Source of the DNA: an uncultured Clostridia bacterium
GTDB lineage: Bacteria; Bacillota; Clostridia; Oscillospirales; Acutalibacteraceae
Assembly (NCBI GenBank): GCA_947628175.1
Contig: CANQZA010000002.1
Span: 16,033 to 80,032, forward strand
Length of the DNA stretch: 64,000 nt
Reading direction: 5' to 3'
Part shown: piece after piece, positions 35,515 through 43,738 of the stretch
How the letters are laid out: each line of letters begins with the position of its first letter
How positions within the stretch are numbered: position 1 is the stretch's first letter
Notes under the pieces: model-generated
The model's input: the letters and a program-made list of their open reading frames with translations, nothing else
Told to the model about the DNA's origin: nothing
Database searches by the model: none
Made by a program: the position numbers and the translations under genes

Positions 35515-36072
35515 ATGGATAAGGAAAAAATTGTTAAGGCGGTAAGAGAAATTCTTATTGCGGTCGGCGAAAATCCGGACAGAGAAGGACTGAGAGAAAC
35601 CCCATTACGAGTTGCCAATATGTATGAGGAAATTTTTGCGGGTCTCAGCGAGGATCCGAAAAAGCATCTCAAATTTTTTGATGAAGCGTCAAATGACGAA
35701 ATGGTCATTGTGCGGGATATTCCGTTTTCGTCAATGTGCGAGCATCATCTTCTGCCTTTTGCCGGTAAGGCGCATATAGCCTATATTCCGAGTGACAACA
35801 AAATAATCGGACTTTCAAAGCTGGCAAGAATCGTTGATAATTTCGCAAAAAAACCGCAGGTGCAGGAAAGACTCACACATGATATAGCCGATTTTCTTAA
35901 TGACAATCTGAAACCAAAAGGCGTTGCCGTTATCATGGAAGCGGAGCATATGTGTATGAGCATGAGAGGCGCCAAAGCAGCAGGTTCAAAAACGCAGACC
36001 TCGGCGCTCAGAGGCAGTATGAAAAAGGATCCGAGAAGCAGAGCCGAAGTTCTTGCCTTGCTGAACAAATAG
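35515..36072 (+). CDS. folE: GTP cyclohydrolase I (FolE type)
   Basis: The 185-residue protein has the first conserved block [19 protein letters not shown]. Zinc and active-site residues follow in [20 protein letters not shown] (Cys-Glu-His-His), then [14 protein letters not shown] and [12 protein letters not shown]. It converts GTP to dihydroneopterin triphosphate, the first step of folate synthesis. It is followed 9 bp later by folP, with folB and folK downstream. Confidence 0.96.
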   Translation: MDKEKIVKAVREILIAVGENPDREGLRETPLRVANMYEEIFAGLSEDPKKHLKFFDEASNDEMVIVRDIPFSSMCEHHLLPFAGKAHIAYIPSDNKIIGLSKLARIVDNFAKKPQVQERLTHDIADFLNDNLKPKGVAVIMEAEHMCMSMRGAKAAGSKTQTSALRGSMKKDPRSRAEVLALLNK

Positions 36073-36081
36073 GATAACGGT

Positions 36082-36888
36082 ATGATATGGAACTGCAGGA
36101 ATAAAAAACTGGAATACGGCGGAAAAATTCTGATTATGGGCATTGTTAATGTAACGCCGGATTCGTTTTCTGACGGGGGAGAAACTTTTTCTCCGTCAGA
36201 TGCCGTCGAACATGCGCTGAGGCTTGAGCGCGACGGCGCGGATATTATTGATATAGGGGCGCAGTCCACAAGACCGGGTCATATACCGATAAGGGATGAG
36301 CAGGAGTGGAAAAGGCTGGAGCCTGTTCTGAAAAAACTGGAAGGCAGGCTGTCTGTTGCACTTTCTGTTGACACATACAATCCTCTTGTTGCCCACAGAG
36401 CGCTTGAGAGAGGCGCAGACATCATTAATGATGTAAGCGGTGTACTTTCTCATAAAATGGCTGAAATTGTCAAAACAACGGGCTGTGGCTGGATTATAAC
36501 GCACAACGGCGCTGGTTCAACAGACGATGTAAGGGCTTTTTTTGAAAAATCCGCTGCTGCGTGTAAAAAATACGGGATCGACAAAACACAGTTGTGTTTT
36601 GATATGGGTATAGGCTTCGGCAAAAATTATGAACAGAATATGGAACTTATTGCCAATGTTTCATCCTATAAACCCGACGGATTTCCGTTGCTTCTGGGTG
36701 TATCACGAAAAAGAGTGATAGGCCAAGGCAGCGGTCAGGATAACCCAAAGGAAAGGATTTACGGCAATATAGCGGCAGATACTGCTGCTGTTTTGGGCGG
36801 CGCGGATATTATCCGCGTGCACGATATAAAAAATGAAAAACAGGGTATTTTAATGGCCCAGAGAATGAAAGGATTTGTGAGATTATGA
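36082..36888 (+). CDS. folP: Dihydropteroate synthase
   Basis: The 268-residue TIM-barrel protein shows both pterin-binding signatures, [16 protein letters not shown] near residue 16 and [13 protein letters not shown] near residue 55. [21 protein letters not shown] and LLGVSRKR follow. It joins p-aminobenzoate to 6-hydroxymethyl-dihydropterin pyrophosphate and is the sulfonamide target. Its stop overlaps the ATG of a YbjQ-family gene by 4 bp. Length is normal. Confidence 0.96.
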   Translation: MIWNCRNKKLEYGGKILIMGIVNVTPDSFSDGGETFSPSDAVEHALRLERDGADIIDIGAQSTRPGHIPIRDEQEWKRLEPVLKKLEGRLSVALSVDTYNPLVAHRALERGADIINDVSGVLSHKMAEIVKTTGCGWIITHNGAGSTDDVRAFFEKSAAACKKYGIDKTQLCFDMGIGFGKNYEQNMELIANVSSYKPDGFPLLLGVSRKRVIGQGSGQDNPKERIYGNIAADTAAVLGGADIIRVHDIKNEKQGILMAQRMKGFVRL

Positions 36889-37208
36889 TTTGTTCAACCA
36901 CACCAACATTGGAAAACGGAATCATTACCGAGTACAAGGGCATTGTTACCGGCGAGGTCGTTTCGGGCGTGAATTTTGTCAAGGATTTCGGCGCATCCAT
37001 ACGCAATATTGTGGGCGGCCGCTCGAGCGGATATGAGGAAGAGCTTATCAGGGCAAGGGAAGACGCTCTTGCAGAGATGCAGGCACGCGCCTCAAAAATC
37101 GGCGCAAACGCGGTTGTTGGCGTTGATATTGACTATGAAGTGCTCGGTCAGGGGAATATGCTCATGGTTTCCGCGACGGGAACAGCAGTTGTTGTAAGGG
37201 ATAAATAA
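36885..37208 (+). CDS. YbjQ/DUF74 (heavy-metal-binding domain) family protein
   Basis: The 107-residue protein has the YbjQ pattern: [52 protein letters not shown], ending with [15 protein letters not shown] and a TGTAVVV strand. The family forms pentameric rings, and its function is unknown despite the old metal-binding label. It overlaps folP by 4 bp (ATGA) and is followed by a terminator, so it is embedded in the folate operon; a direct folate role is speculative. Confidence 0.88.
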   Translation: MICSTTPTLENGIITEYKGIVTGEVVSGVNFVKDFGASIRNIVGGRSSGYEEELIRAREDALAEMQARASKIGANAVVGVDIDYEVLGQGNMLMVSATGTAVVVRDK

Positions 37209-37220
37209 TTATCATAAAAA

Positions 37221-37249
37221 ACTGCCCCGACGAATCAGGGCGGTTTTTT
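37221..37249 (+). terminator. Terminator or attenuator between ybjQ and folB
   Basis: ACTGCCC pairs with GGGCGGT, followed by six T. It lies 18 bp before folB, so it may partly separate the first half of the folate cluster from folB-folK. Confidence 0.75.
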
Positions 37250-37266
37250 GAATTATAAGGTAAAAA

Positions 37267-37626
37267 ATGGATAAAATTTTAATCAGAGATTTGAAATTAT
37301 TTGCGTTTCACGGTGTTAATCCGGAGGAAAAGCAAAACGGGCAGAACTTTGTTTTTGACTTAGATTTATATGTAAATATCACAAAAGCATGTTACTCCGA
37401 CGACTTAAATGATACTGTCAGTTATGCAAAAGTAATAAAAACCGTCAAAAAAGCTTTTACCGAAAACAGGTATGATTTGCTTGAAAAAGCGGCTCAGGTT
37501 ACGGCAGACGCGATTTTGGAAGAATATCCTGATGTATTTCAGGCTGACATTACTTTAAAAAAACCCGAAGCTCCGATTAAGGCGGATTTCGGATATGTCG
37601 GTGTTTTTATTTCAAGAAAAAGGTAA
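37267..37626 (+). CDS. folB: Dihydroneopterin aldolase
   Basis: The 119-residue protein has ILIRDLKLFAFHGVNPEEKQNGQNFVFDLDLYV (with the active-site Glu), TVSYAKV and LLEKAAQVTADAILEEYP, with a conserved Lys-Pro strand at the end (LKKPEAPIKADFGYVGV). It cleaves dihydroneopterin to 6-hydroxymethyl-dihydropterin and glycolaldehyde. folK follows directly 7 bp later. Confidence 0.93.
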   Translation: MDKILIRDLKLFAFHGVNPEEKQNGQNFVFDLDLYVNITKACYSDDLNDTVSYAKVIKTVKKAFTENRYDLLEKAAQVTADAILEEYPDVFQADITLKKPEAPIKADFGYVGVFISRKR

Positions 37627-37633
37627 AAATATA

Positions 37634-38122
37634 ATGCAGTTTGTTATAAGTATAGGAACGAATCTGGGTGACCGTCTTGAAAATCTGAAGAAAAGTATTG
37701 ACGCATTGAACTACATACCCTATACCGATGTTACAAAAGTCTCCTGCGTCTATGAAACGGAGCCCGTCGGATATCGCAGGCAGAGCAATTTTTATAACAT
37801 ATGTATATTGGTTAAATCAGTACTTGAGCCAAACGAGATGCTCGGCGCGTGTTTGGGCATTGAGGGCGCAATGGGAAGAAAGAGAACGCTCAGATACGGG
37901 CCGAGAATTATTGATCTCGATATAATATTTGCGGAGGATTTTAAAATATCGTCTAAAAATCTTGTGCTCCCTCATCCGAGGTTCAGGGAACGGCGTTTTG
38001 TGCTTGAGCCGTTGCTTGATCTTTTTGAGGATGGTATGGCTTACGGCACCGATATTAAAAAACTACTCGATAGTGTGGATCATCAGGGTATTAAAAAAAC
38101 AGAATTCAAAATTGAATTATAA
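37634..38122 (+). CDS. folK: 6-hydroxymethyl-7,8-dihydropterin pyrophosphokinase
   Basis: The ORF track includes an upstream overlap; the family start MQFVISIGTNLGDR at ATG 37634 is preferred, giving 162 residues. Motifs are GTNLGDRLENL, YETEPVGYRRQSNFYN, RYGPRIIDLDIIF (the HPPK signature) and LPHPRFRERRFVLEPL. It transfers pyrophosphate from ATP to the pterin before FolP acts. It ends the folate cluster and is followed by a terminator. Confidence 0.95.
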   Translation: MQFVISIGTNLGDRLENLKKSIDALNYIPYTDVTKVSCVYETEPVGYRRQSNFYNICILVKSVLEPNEMLGACLGIEGAMGRKRTLRYGPRIIDLDIIFAEDFKISSKNLVLPHPRFRERRFVLEPLLDLFEDGMAYGTDIKKLLDSVDHQGIKKTEFKIEL

Positions 38123-38144
38123 TTCGTTTGTTAAAAAAAATAAA

Positions 38145-38189
38145 AACTTCCCCTTATGGCATATTGTGCCCTATGGGGAAGTTTTTTGC
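38145..38189. terminator. Bidirectional terminator after folK
   Basis: AACTTCCCC and GGGGAAGTT form a stem around an imperfect inner hairpin, flanked by A on one side and six T on the other. It serves folK and the convergent 59-residue gene. Confidence 0.85.
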
Positions 38190-38368
38190 TACATCATGGA
38201 TGCAACCATATCGACAAAGCCGGCAACCTTATCCGCTGTTTTTTTCATAGATTTTTTTGCGATGTCCGAGGTGCTGCACTTTGTGCTGGACGCAATTGCG
38301 GCGGCAGAGCATACTGCAAACGCGGCGCCCATTGTTTTTAAAATGTTTTGTTTTGTTTTACTTTTCAT
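38189..38368 (-). CDS. Small 59-residue membrane or exported protein (unknown function)
   Basis: This gene is missing from the ORF track but looks real. A strong ggaggaga lies seven bases before the ATG at 38368, and the frame is open for 59 codons. The peptide begins MKSKTKQNILKTMGAAFAVCSAAAIASS, a basic N-terminus followed by an alanine-rich hydrophobic stretch with a Cys at residue 20, then STSDIAKKSMKKTADKVAGFVDMVASMM, an amphipathic helix. It could be a membrane-anchored small protein. I do not recognise a family. Confidence 0.6.
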   Translation of the reverse strand: MKSKTKQNILKTMGAAFAVCSAAAIASSTKCSTSDIAKKSMKKTADKVAGFVDMVASMM

Positions 38369-38527
38369 AACAAATTCTCCTCCCGCACTGACCGTGCAAT
38401 ATTATTATTGTCCGAAAGGAAAAGAATAAAATGATGAAAATTTGTTATTAAAAAATATTATTTCCAAAAAAATTGAAAAAATAATTTAAAATTTTAAGCG
38501 TTCAAAAATCAGCTTTTATGTATAAAA

Positions 38528-39469
38528 TTAATCGTTTGCGTGACCTGCTGCGCCGAAAACGGTATCAATCTTATGCGCAACAACCTCTTCAATAAGTTCT
38601 CTTGCGGGTGTGAGATATTGACGCGGATCGAAATGAGTCGGATTTTCGGTAAGGTGCTTTCTCAAAGCGGCTGTCATCGCAATTCTGATATCGGAGTCAA
38701 CATTGATTTTGCATACCGCCATTGAAGCTGCCTTACGCAGCATCTCCTCGGGAATGCCGATTGCGTCAGGCATCTGACCGCCGAACTCGTTAATCATTTT
38801 GATGTGCTCCTGATTAACGGAGGATGCACCGTGAAGAACAATAGGGAATCCGGGGAGTTTCTTTTCAACCTCTTCAAGAATATCAAAGCGAAGCTGCGGC
38901 TTCTGACCGGGCTTGAATTTATAAGCACCGTGGCTTGTGCCGATTGCGATTGCAAGCGAGTCACAGCCTGTTCTTGTAACGAAATCGTAAACCTCCTCAG
39001 GTCTTGTATAGGAAGCGTTTTCTGCCTCAACCTGAACATCGTCCTCAACTCCGGCAAGCGTTCCGAGCTCGCCCTCAACAACACAGCCGTGCGCGTGCGC
39101 GTATTCAACAACCTTTTTTGTGAGAGCAATGTTCTCCTCATACGGCAGAGAGGAACCGTCAATCATAACAGATGTGAAACCGCCGTCAATGCAGGATTTG
39201 CAGGTTTCAAAATCTGGACCATGGTCAAGATGAAGGGCGATCGGAAGACCGGTTTCTTCGGCGGCTGCTTTAACCATTGCAACAAGATAATCGTGTGACG
39301 CATATTTTCTTGCGCCGGCGGAGCACTGAAGAATAACAGGCGCGTTTAACTTTTTTGCAGCGCGTGTGATGCCCTGAACAATCTCCATATTATTTACATT
39401 GAAAGCGCCTATTGCGTAGCCGCCCTCGTATGCTTTTTTAAACATTTGCGTAGTGGTAACTAATGGCAT
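38528..39469 (-). CDS. fba: Class II fructose-bisphosphate aldolase
   Basis: The start is taken at MPLVTTTQMFKKAYEGG (39469) behind aggaga, giving 313 residues. Class II features are GAFNVNNMEIVQG, the zinc-binding IALHLDHGPDFE, VMIDGSSLPYEENI, GTSHGAYKF and VLHGASSV. It interconverts fructose 1,6-bisphosphate with DHAP and glyceraldehyde 3-phosphate, a core glycolysis step in fermenters. It stands alone between a small gene and a glycosyltransferase on the same strand. Confidence 0.95.
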   Translation of the reverse strand: MPLVTTTQMFKKAYEGGYAIGAFNVNNMEIVQGITRAAKKLNAPVILQCSAGARKYASHDYLVAMVKAAAEETGLPIALHLDHGPDFETCKSCIDGGFTSVMIDGSSLPYEENIALTKKVVEYAHAHGCVVEGELGTLAGVEDDVQVEAENASYTRPEEVYDFVTRTGCDSLAIAIGTSHGAYKFKPGQKPQLRFDILEEVEKKLPGFPIVLHGASSVNQEHIKMINEFGGQMPDAIGIPEEMLRKAASMAVCKINVDSDIRIAMTAALRKHLTENPTHFDPRQYLTPARELIEEVVAHKIDTVFGAAGHAND

Positions 39470-39552
39470 AACTGATTCTCCTAACAATTAAATTCCGAGT
39501 CTGCCCGACTCGTCCGAAATATTATACAACAAATGACATAAAATATCAAGAA

Positions 39553-40491
39553 TCATATATCTTTTTTATATTCAATGATGTCTTTCGCAATATAAATAGG
39601 CCGTTTTTTCGTTTCAATATAATTTTTTGCAAGGTATTCTCCGATTATCCCGACGGTGAAAAGCTGTACCCCGCCGAAAAACACAAGCAGTATGGCAAGC
39701 TGTGTAAAGCCGTCTACATTTATATGACTTGTGAGCTTTCTGATCAGCGTGATAACCGCATAAACGATACTCATAATAGTGGCGACAGAGCCTATGTAGG
39801 TGGCAATTTTAAGCGGAACCGTTGAAAAGGCTATGATTCCGTCCGACGCGTATTTTAACAGCTTTATAAAATTAAAACTGCTCCTGCCGTTCTGCCTCTC
39901 CTTCGCCACATAGGGTATATATTGTGTATTGAAGCCCACCCAACTGAATATTCCTTTTGAAAAGCGGTGATATTCGCCGAGAGAGAGAATGGCGTCTCTC
40001 ACATTTTTTCGAAAGGTGCGAAAGTCCGACGCGCCGCTTTTGAACGATATTTCAGTCATTTTATCGGCAAGCTTATAAAATGCGTCCTTGCAGGCGACGG
40101 TCAGCTTGTTTTCATGTCTGTTTTCCTGATAGGCGCACACGCAGTCGGTATCGGGATTTTCGTCAAGAATTTGCACCATCTGCTTAACCGTTGCGGGGTC
40201 CTGCTGCAAATCGGTGTCGATTATACATAAAAGCTCGCCCTCGGCATGCTCAAGTCCCGCGTACATTGCCGACTCCTTGCCGAAATTCCTTGAAAAATTG
40301 ATAATTTTCATATTTACTTCGCCAAGGTCCTTGAGTTTTTTTAATCTTTTAAAGGTATCGTCCTTGCTTCCGTCATTAATAAAAACAATTTCGTACATAT
40401 CCGTGTCGGGAAAAACGCTTTTTACCGAGTCCAGAAACGGACCTACATTATCTGCTTCATTATAGCAGGGACAGATAAATGACAATTTCAT
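39553..40491 (-). CDS. GT2 polyprenyl-phosphate glycosyltransferase with two C-terminal membrane helices (GtrB/DPM-like)
   Basis: The 312-residue protein begins LSFICPCYNEADNVGPFLDSV, then FINDGSKDDTF, INFSRNFGKESAMYAGLEHAEG and LLCIIDTDLQQDPATV (DxD as DTD). Two membrane helices near residues 232-256 and 264-288 follow. This is the architecture of undecaprenyl-phosphate glucosyl- or mannosyl-transferases, which make a lipid-phosphate sugar donor used outside the cell. It is monocistronic by spacing. It may supply surface polymer modification, but the sugar is not predictable. Confidence 0.88.
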   Translation of the reverse strand: MKLSFICPCYNEADNVGPFLDSVKSVFPDTDMYEIVFINDGSKDDTFKRLKKLKDLGEVNMKIINFSRNFGKESAMYAGLEHAEGELLCIIDTDLQQDPATVKQMVQILDENPDTDCVCAYQENRHENKLTVACKDAFYKLADKMTEISFKSGASDFRTFRKNVRDAILSLGEYHRFSKGIFSWVGFNTQYIPYVAKERQNGRSSFNFIKLLKYASDGIIAFSTVPLKIATYIGSVATIMSIVYAVITLIRKLTSHINVDGFTQLAILLVFFGGVQLFTVGIIGEYLAKNYIETKKRPIYIAKDIIEYKKDI

Positions 40492-40575
40492 GTTTTCACA
40501 TCCTTTGTCGGAATATTTTAGATGATTATGAAGAAATTGTCAATCAAACAGCCCAATGTTTACTTATTTTTTACA

Positions 40576-41169
40576 TTATGATTGTTTTCCCTTGAGCAGC
40601 GGAGAAAGAGGTTTATAAATCATCATTGACACAAGAGCGCATAGCAGCGCCTTGGCAAAGGTAAACGGAACATTGAAGAGGAGCAGCGCCTGAAAAATAT
40701 TTTCAACAGAAGGCAATATTGCCTGATACATATTGAGCACCGCCGTCTCGGGAAAACCGAGAACGGAATAGTAAAGCGGATAAATCACAAAGAAGTTGAG
40801 CGGAAGACTTACAACGGCCATTACGGCGGCGCCTGCAAAGCCCGCGGCAACGGCTCTTTTTTTTGTTTTGTTTTTTTTGTAGAGAAAACCTGCTGTGGCG
40901 GCAAAGCACGCACCCAGAACAAAATTTGAAAGTTCGCCCACAAAGCCGCTCTGGCTTACAGCCATATGAATAAGGTTTTTAAGCAGCGCGATGATTACGC
41001 CCGTTGCCGGACCGTAGGCAAACGCGCCGATAAGCTCGGGCAAATCCGAAAAATCAAGCTTTATAAAGCTGGGTATAATCGGAATGGAAAACTCGATGTA
41101 CTGAAGCACTACCGCAACAGCGGTGAGCATTGCGGTTCCCGTGAGAACCCTTACTTTTTTATTTTTCAT
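40576..41169 (-). CDS. ribU: ECF transporter S component, riboflavin-specific (RibU)
   Basis: The start is set at MKNKKVRVLTGTAML (41169), giving 197 residues with six hydrophobic helices. FIKLDFSDLPELIGAFAYGPATGVIIALLKNLIHM is the typical RibU stretch. It is the substrate-binding membrane protein that captures riboflavin for an energy-coupling-factor transporter; the shared EcfA-EcfT module is not in this window. The call is secured by the FMN riboswitch in its leader. Confidence 0.93.
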   Translation of the reverse strand: MKNKKVRVLTGTAMLTAVAVVLQYIEFSIPIIPSFIKLDFSDLPELIGAFAYGPATGVIIALLKNLIHMAVSQSGFVGELSNFVLGACFAATAGFLYKKNKTKKRAVAAGFAGAAVMAVVSLPLNFFVIYPLYYSVLGFPETAVLNMYQAILPSVENIFQALLLFNVPFTFAKALLCALVSMMIYKPLSPLLKGKQS

Positions 41170-41197
41170 TTTTTCTCCTTTTTTGGGCAAAAGAGAT

Positions 41198-41220
41198 GCC
41201 CCGACACATTGTATCGGGGC
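41198..41220 (-). terminator. Expression-platform hairpin of the FMN riboswitch
   Basis: GCCCCGATAC and GTGTCGGGGC form a stable hairpin on the minus strand, followed by ATCTCTTTT, between the riboswitch and the ribU ribosome site. It can act as the regulated terminator when FMN is bound. Confidence 0.7.
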
Positions 41221-41259
41221 TTAAATGTTTGACCGCGGGCATAATCCTGTGCCCTTACA

Positions 41260-41366
41260 TTTTCTCTCATCCGGACTTTAACCGTTGGTATCGGAGTTTC
41301 ACCGATTCGGCCGCTAAAGCGGTTCGCGGACTGTACCGCCAGTGGGGAATTTCGCCCCGCCCTGAA
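41260..41366 (-). ncRNA. FMN riboswitch (RFN element)
   Basis: The minus strand carries the conserved RFN blocks in order: AGGGCGGGGCGAAATTCCCC, ACTGGCGGTA, AGTCCGCGA, GGTGAAACTCCG and AACGGTTAAAGTCCGGATGAGAGAAA. It binds FMN and is expected to switch off ribU when flavin is plentiful. Confidence 0.96.
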
Positions 41367-41439
41367 AATATATTTTGTACTACTATTATATTATGTGGAT
41401 ATATTTTGTCAACTGTTTTTTAAAGAATTATCGCTTTTT

Positions 41440-42159
41440 TCAGTCCATATTGCCGGTGAGCAGCATTATTGCGGTCAGCGCGGCGACGGGAGCTGTCTGT
41501 GTTCGCAGGATTCTTTTTCCGAGCGTTGCCTGAACCGCGCCTGATGAAAGGACCGTTTCAACCTCATTCTTTTCAAATCCGCCCTCCGGGCCGATATAAA
41601 CCGAGACAGAGCGGACCTCCGGATAAATTATATTTTTAAGTCCTGCGCCTCCGCCCTCGTAAAAAAGAATTTTAAGCTCGCTGCTGTCCCCGCGCACTGC
41701 TTTTTCAAAATTCAGAAAAGGGCAGATTTCGGGTATGATGCCTCTGCCGCTCTGCTGTGCGGATTCAAGCGCGATTTTCTGGTATCTCAGCAATTTTTTT
41801 GCCATCGATTTTTCGTCGGGGCGGCTTACACAGCGGTTTGTCAAAACAGGTACGATTTTTGTTATTCCGAGCTCGGTGCATTTTTGCACAATATCCTCCA
41901 TTTTATCTCCCTTGGGCACAGCCTGATAAAGCGTTACGGCAACAGTGGGCTCTGCGTGATCCGCCTGTCTGTAACACACGGAAAGCTCGACGGTGTCAGG
42001 TGTTACGCGCTCTATCATACAGCCGTAATTTTCACCGTTGTGGGCGAGGGTGAGCATATCGCCCTTTTTCATTCTGAGCGATTTTGCAATATGGCGTGAC
42101 GGCTCACCGGTCAATATTACTTTTTCCTGCGGTGTAAAATCAACAAACAGCTTTTTCAT
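41440..42159 (-). CDS. rsmE: 16S rRNA (uracil1498-N3)-methyltransferase
   Basis: The start is taken at MKKLFVDFTPQEKVILTGEPSRHIAKSLRMKKGD (42159), with a GGTAAT extended ribosome site in front, giving 239 residues. The SPOUT-type C-terminal domain has the deep trefoil knot signature SVYIGPEGGFEKNEV and LGKRILRTQTAPVAAL. It methylates U1498 of 16S rRNA. It follows the DNA glycosylase gene by 73 bp and probably shares its transcript. Confidence 0.95.
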   Translation of the reverse strand: MKKLFVDFTPQEKVILTGEPSRHIAKSLRMKKGDMLTLAHNGENYGCMIERVTPDTVELSVCYRQADHAEPTVAVTLYQAVPKGDKMEDIVQKCTELGITKIVPVLTNRCVSRPDEKSMAKKLLRYQKIALESAQQSGRGIIPEICPFLNFEKAVRGDSSELKILFYEGGGAGLKNIIYPEVRSVSVYIGPEGGFEKNEVETVLSSGAVQATLGKRILRTQTAPVAALTAIMLLTGNMD

Positions 42160-42232
42160 ATTAATTACCATAGCCTTTCCGAACGCAAACAGTAAATTAA
42201 AAATTATTATACGCTTTTGAGTCTGCCTCAAA

Positions 42233-43051
42233 TCAGAGATTGTTTCTCGCCCAATGAAAAAGATACTGCTGGGCAATTCCGCTGATTCCGTCAAAACACG
42301 CGGGCAGACCGTCTGGGTAATGCGCCATAACCCTTTTCATCCAAACATCGACAGGAAAGGCGTCGTAAAATCCGAAACCGAAAAGAAGCGCGCAGTCCGC
42401 AACCTTAGTACCCACTCCGTAAATTTTTAAAAGCTCTTTTCTCGCCTCGTCAAGAGAGAGAATCTTTATTTTGTCCAGGTCAATCTCTCCCGACGCGACC
42501 GCCTTTGAAAGGCGCGCAAGATATTTTGCCCTGTAGCCTGTTCCCAGCGCCTCAAAGTCGGAAATACTAAGGCTGCACAGGCGTTTTGCGTCGGGGAAGG
42601 AGTAAAAGCCGTTTTCAAGCGCTTCACCGTAGGTTTGACAAAGTTTTTTAATAATGCCTTTTATCCTTTTAATGTTGTTTTGCTGGCTTATGACAAAGGA
42701 GCACAGCGCCTCCCAGCTATTCTGATTCAAAATTCTTATGCCGTAGTATTCATCGACCGTAGCGGACAAAAGGGCGTCGCTTTTAAGTCTGGCACAGATT
42801 TCTTCATAATCCCTGTCAAGGTCAAAATAACGGCGCCAGATCGTTTCAAAATTTTCTTTGGTGGTATTTTTAAGAATAAATCTGCCCTCTTCATTCTTTA
42901 TATTCAGAAAAACGCCGTCTGCGGCACCGCTCCAGCTTCCGTCCGGCTGTTTTTCCCACCGGAATGCCTGTCCGCAGTCGAGTGTTAAATCAAGGTTAAG
43001 GCACTTTACATCGTCAAGGATGATATCGTTGCCGGTAAAATTAATTTTCAT
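42233..43051 (-). CDS. 8-oxoguanine DNA glycosylase (OGG1-type, HhH-GPD)
   Basis: The start is set at MKINFTGNDIIL (43051) behind agga, giving 272 residues. The N-terminal domain has LDCGQAFRWEK, followed by SFVISQQNNIKRIKGII. The helix-hairpin-helix region is LLKIYGVGTKVADCALLFGFGFYDAFPVDVWMKRVM, with the catalytic Lys (GVGTK) and Asp (PVDVW) of bifunctional OGG/lyase enzymes. It removes 8-oxoG from DNA. It is unusual in having no iron-sulfur cluster Cys set, consistent with OGG1 rather than Nth. Its upstream region holds the DnaA-box cluster. Confidence 0.9.
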   Translation of the reverse strand: MKINFTGNDIILDDVKCLNLDLTLDCGQAFRWEKQPDGSWSGAADGVFLNIKNEEGRFILKNTTKENFETIWRRYFDLDRDYEEICARLKSDALLSATVDEYYGIRILNQNSWEALCSFVISQQNNIKRIKGIIKKLCQTYGEALENGFYSFPDAKRLCSLSISDFEALGTGYRAKYLARLSKAVASGEIDLDKIKILSLDEARKELLKIYGVGTKVADCALLFGFGFYDAFPVDVWMKRVMAHYPDGLPACFDGISGIAQQYLFHWARNNL

Positions 43052-43449
43052 AATACAAATCCTGTTAAAAAAGTTACTTTGAGTATAACATTTATTTGTC
43101 AAGAGGGAAAGATAAAAATAGCATTTTAACCAAAAAAATATTACAAATTTGGGTTTTTCAAAATTGTTGAAAACTATGTGTAAATTTATGAAAATTTGAA
43201 AAAAGTGACTAATTTTTAATTTTCAACAGTACAAAATCGTTGTTTTAAAGGCGTTTTAAGCGATATTTTCAACATTTTCCACATAGTTTTCCACAATGGG
43301 AATTTTTTCAGCCAATATACTTTTTGTTATAGAAAAAGCTTGTCAAGAAAAATTTTATCAATATTTTCCACAAAATCTGACAAAAAAATTTTAGTATAAT
43401 ATGCGGGCTTTGTTCCTACACTAATTGTATAAATTTGAAAGGGAAATTT
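43052..43449. other. AT-rich intergenic region with DnaA-box cluster (candidate origin)
   Basis: This roughly 400-bp gap lies between divergent genes. It contains three TTTTCCACA boxes (43275, 43287, 43364) and three TTTTCAACA-type near boxes (43220 and 43266 on plus, 43165 on minus), with A/T runs around them. No gene is credible here. The density of DnaA-box-like nonamers is far above chance and suggests all or part of oriC, or a DnaA-titrating site. Confidence 0.6.
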
Positions 43450-43725
43450 GTGCAGATGATTAAAGGTGTGAATAAACAGATTTTAGAAGTGACCAATACG
43501 GATAATCCTTATTTTGAAAAAATTATTTTTTTCGTCAAGCCCGAATATAAAAACGAGGATACGAAAAAGCTTCAAAAAGAGGCCGAGAGCCTTGCCGCTA
43601 CGGCTCAGAAGCCGCCGAAGGTTAAAATGAGCAAACGGCAGATCATTCGGTTGCTGCTCAATTCCATGCTGTTTACGCTTGCGGGATGCGCACTGACCTT
43701 TCTTATAAATATGTTATTAAAATAA
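43450..43725 (+). CDS. Small membrane-anchored protein of unknown function
   Basis: The start is uncertain: GTG at 43450 has gggaaattt at good spacing, and ATG at 43456 follows. About 90 residues result. Residues 5-35 (KGVNKQILEVTNTDNPYFEKIIFFVKPEY) look like a folded or amphipathic segment. A charged linker follows, and one C-terminal membrane helix (SMLFTLAGCALTFLINMLL) ends the protein. It lies 13 bp before sleB and is probably co-transcribed. I recall similar small clostridial proteins, but no function. Confidence 0.7.
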   Translation: MQMIKGVNKQILEVTNTDNPYFEKIIFFVKPEYKNEDTKKLQKEAESLAATAQKPPKVKMSKRQIIRLLLNSMLFTLAGCALTFLINMLLK

Positions 43726-43738
43726 AGGAATGGTGATT

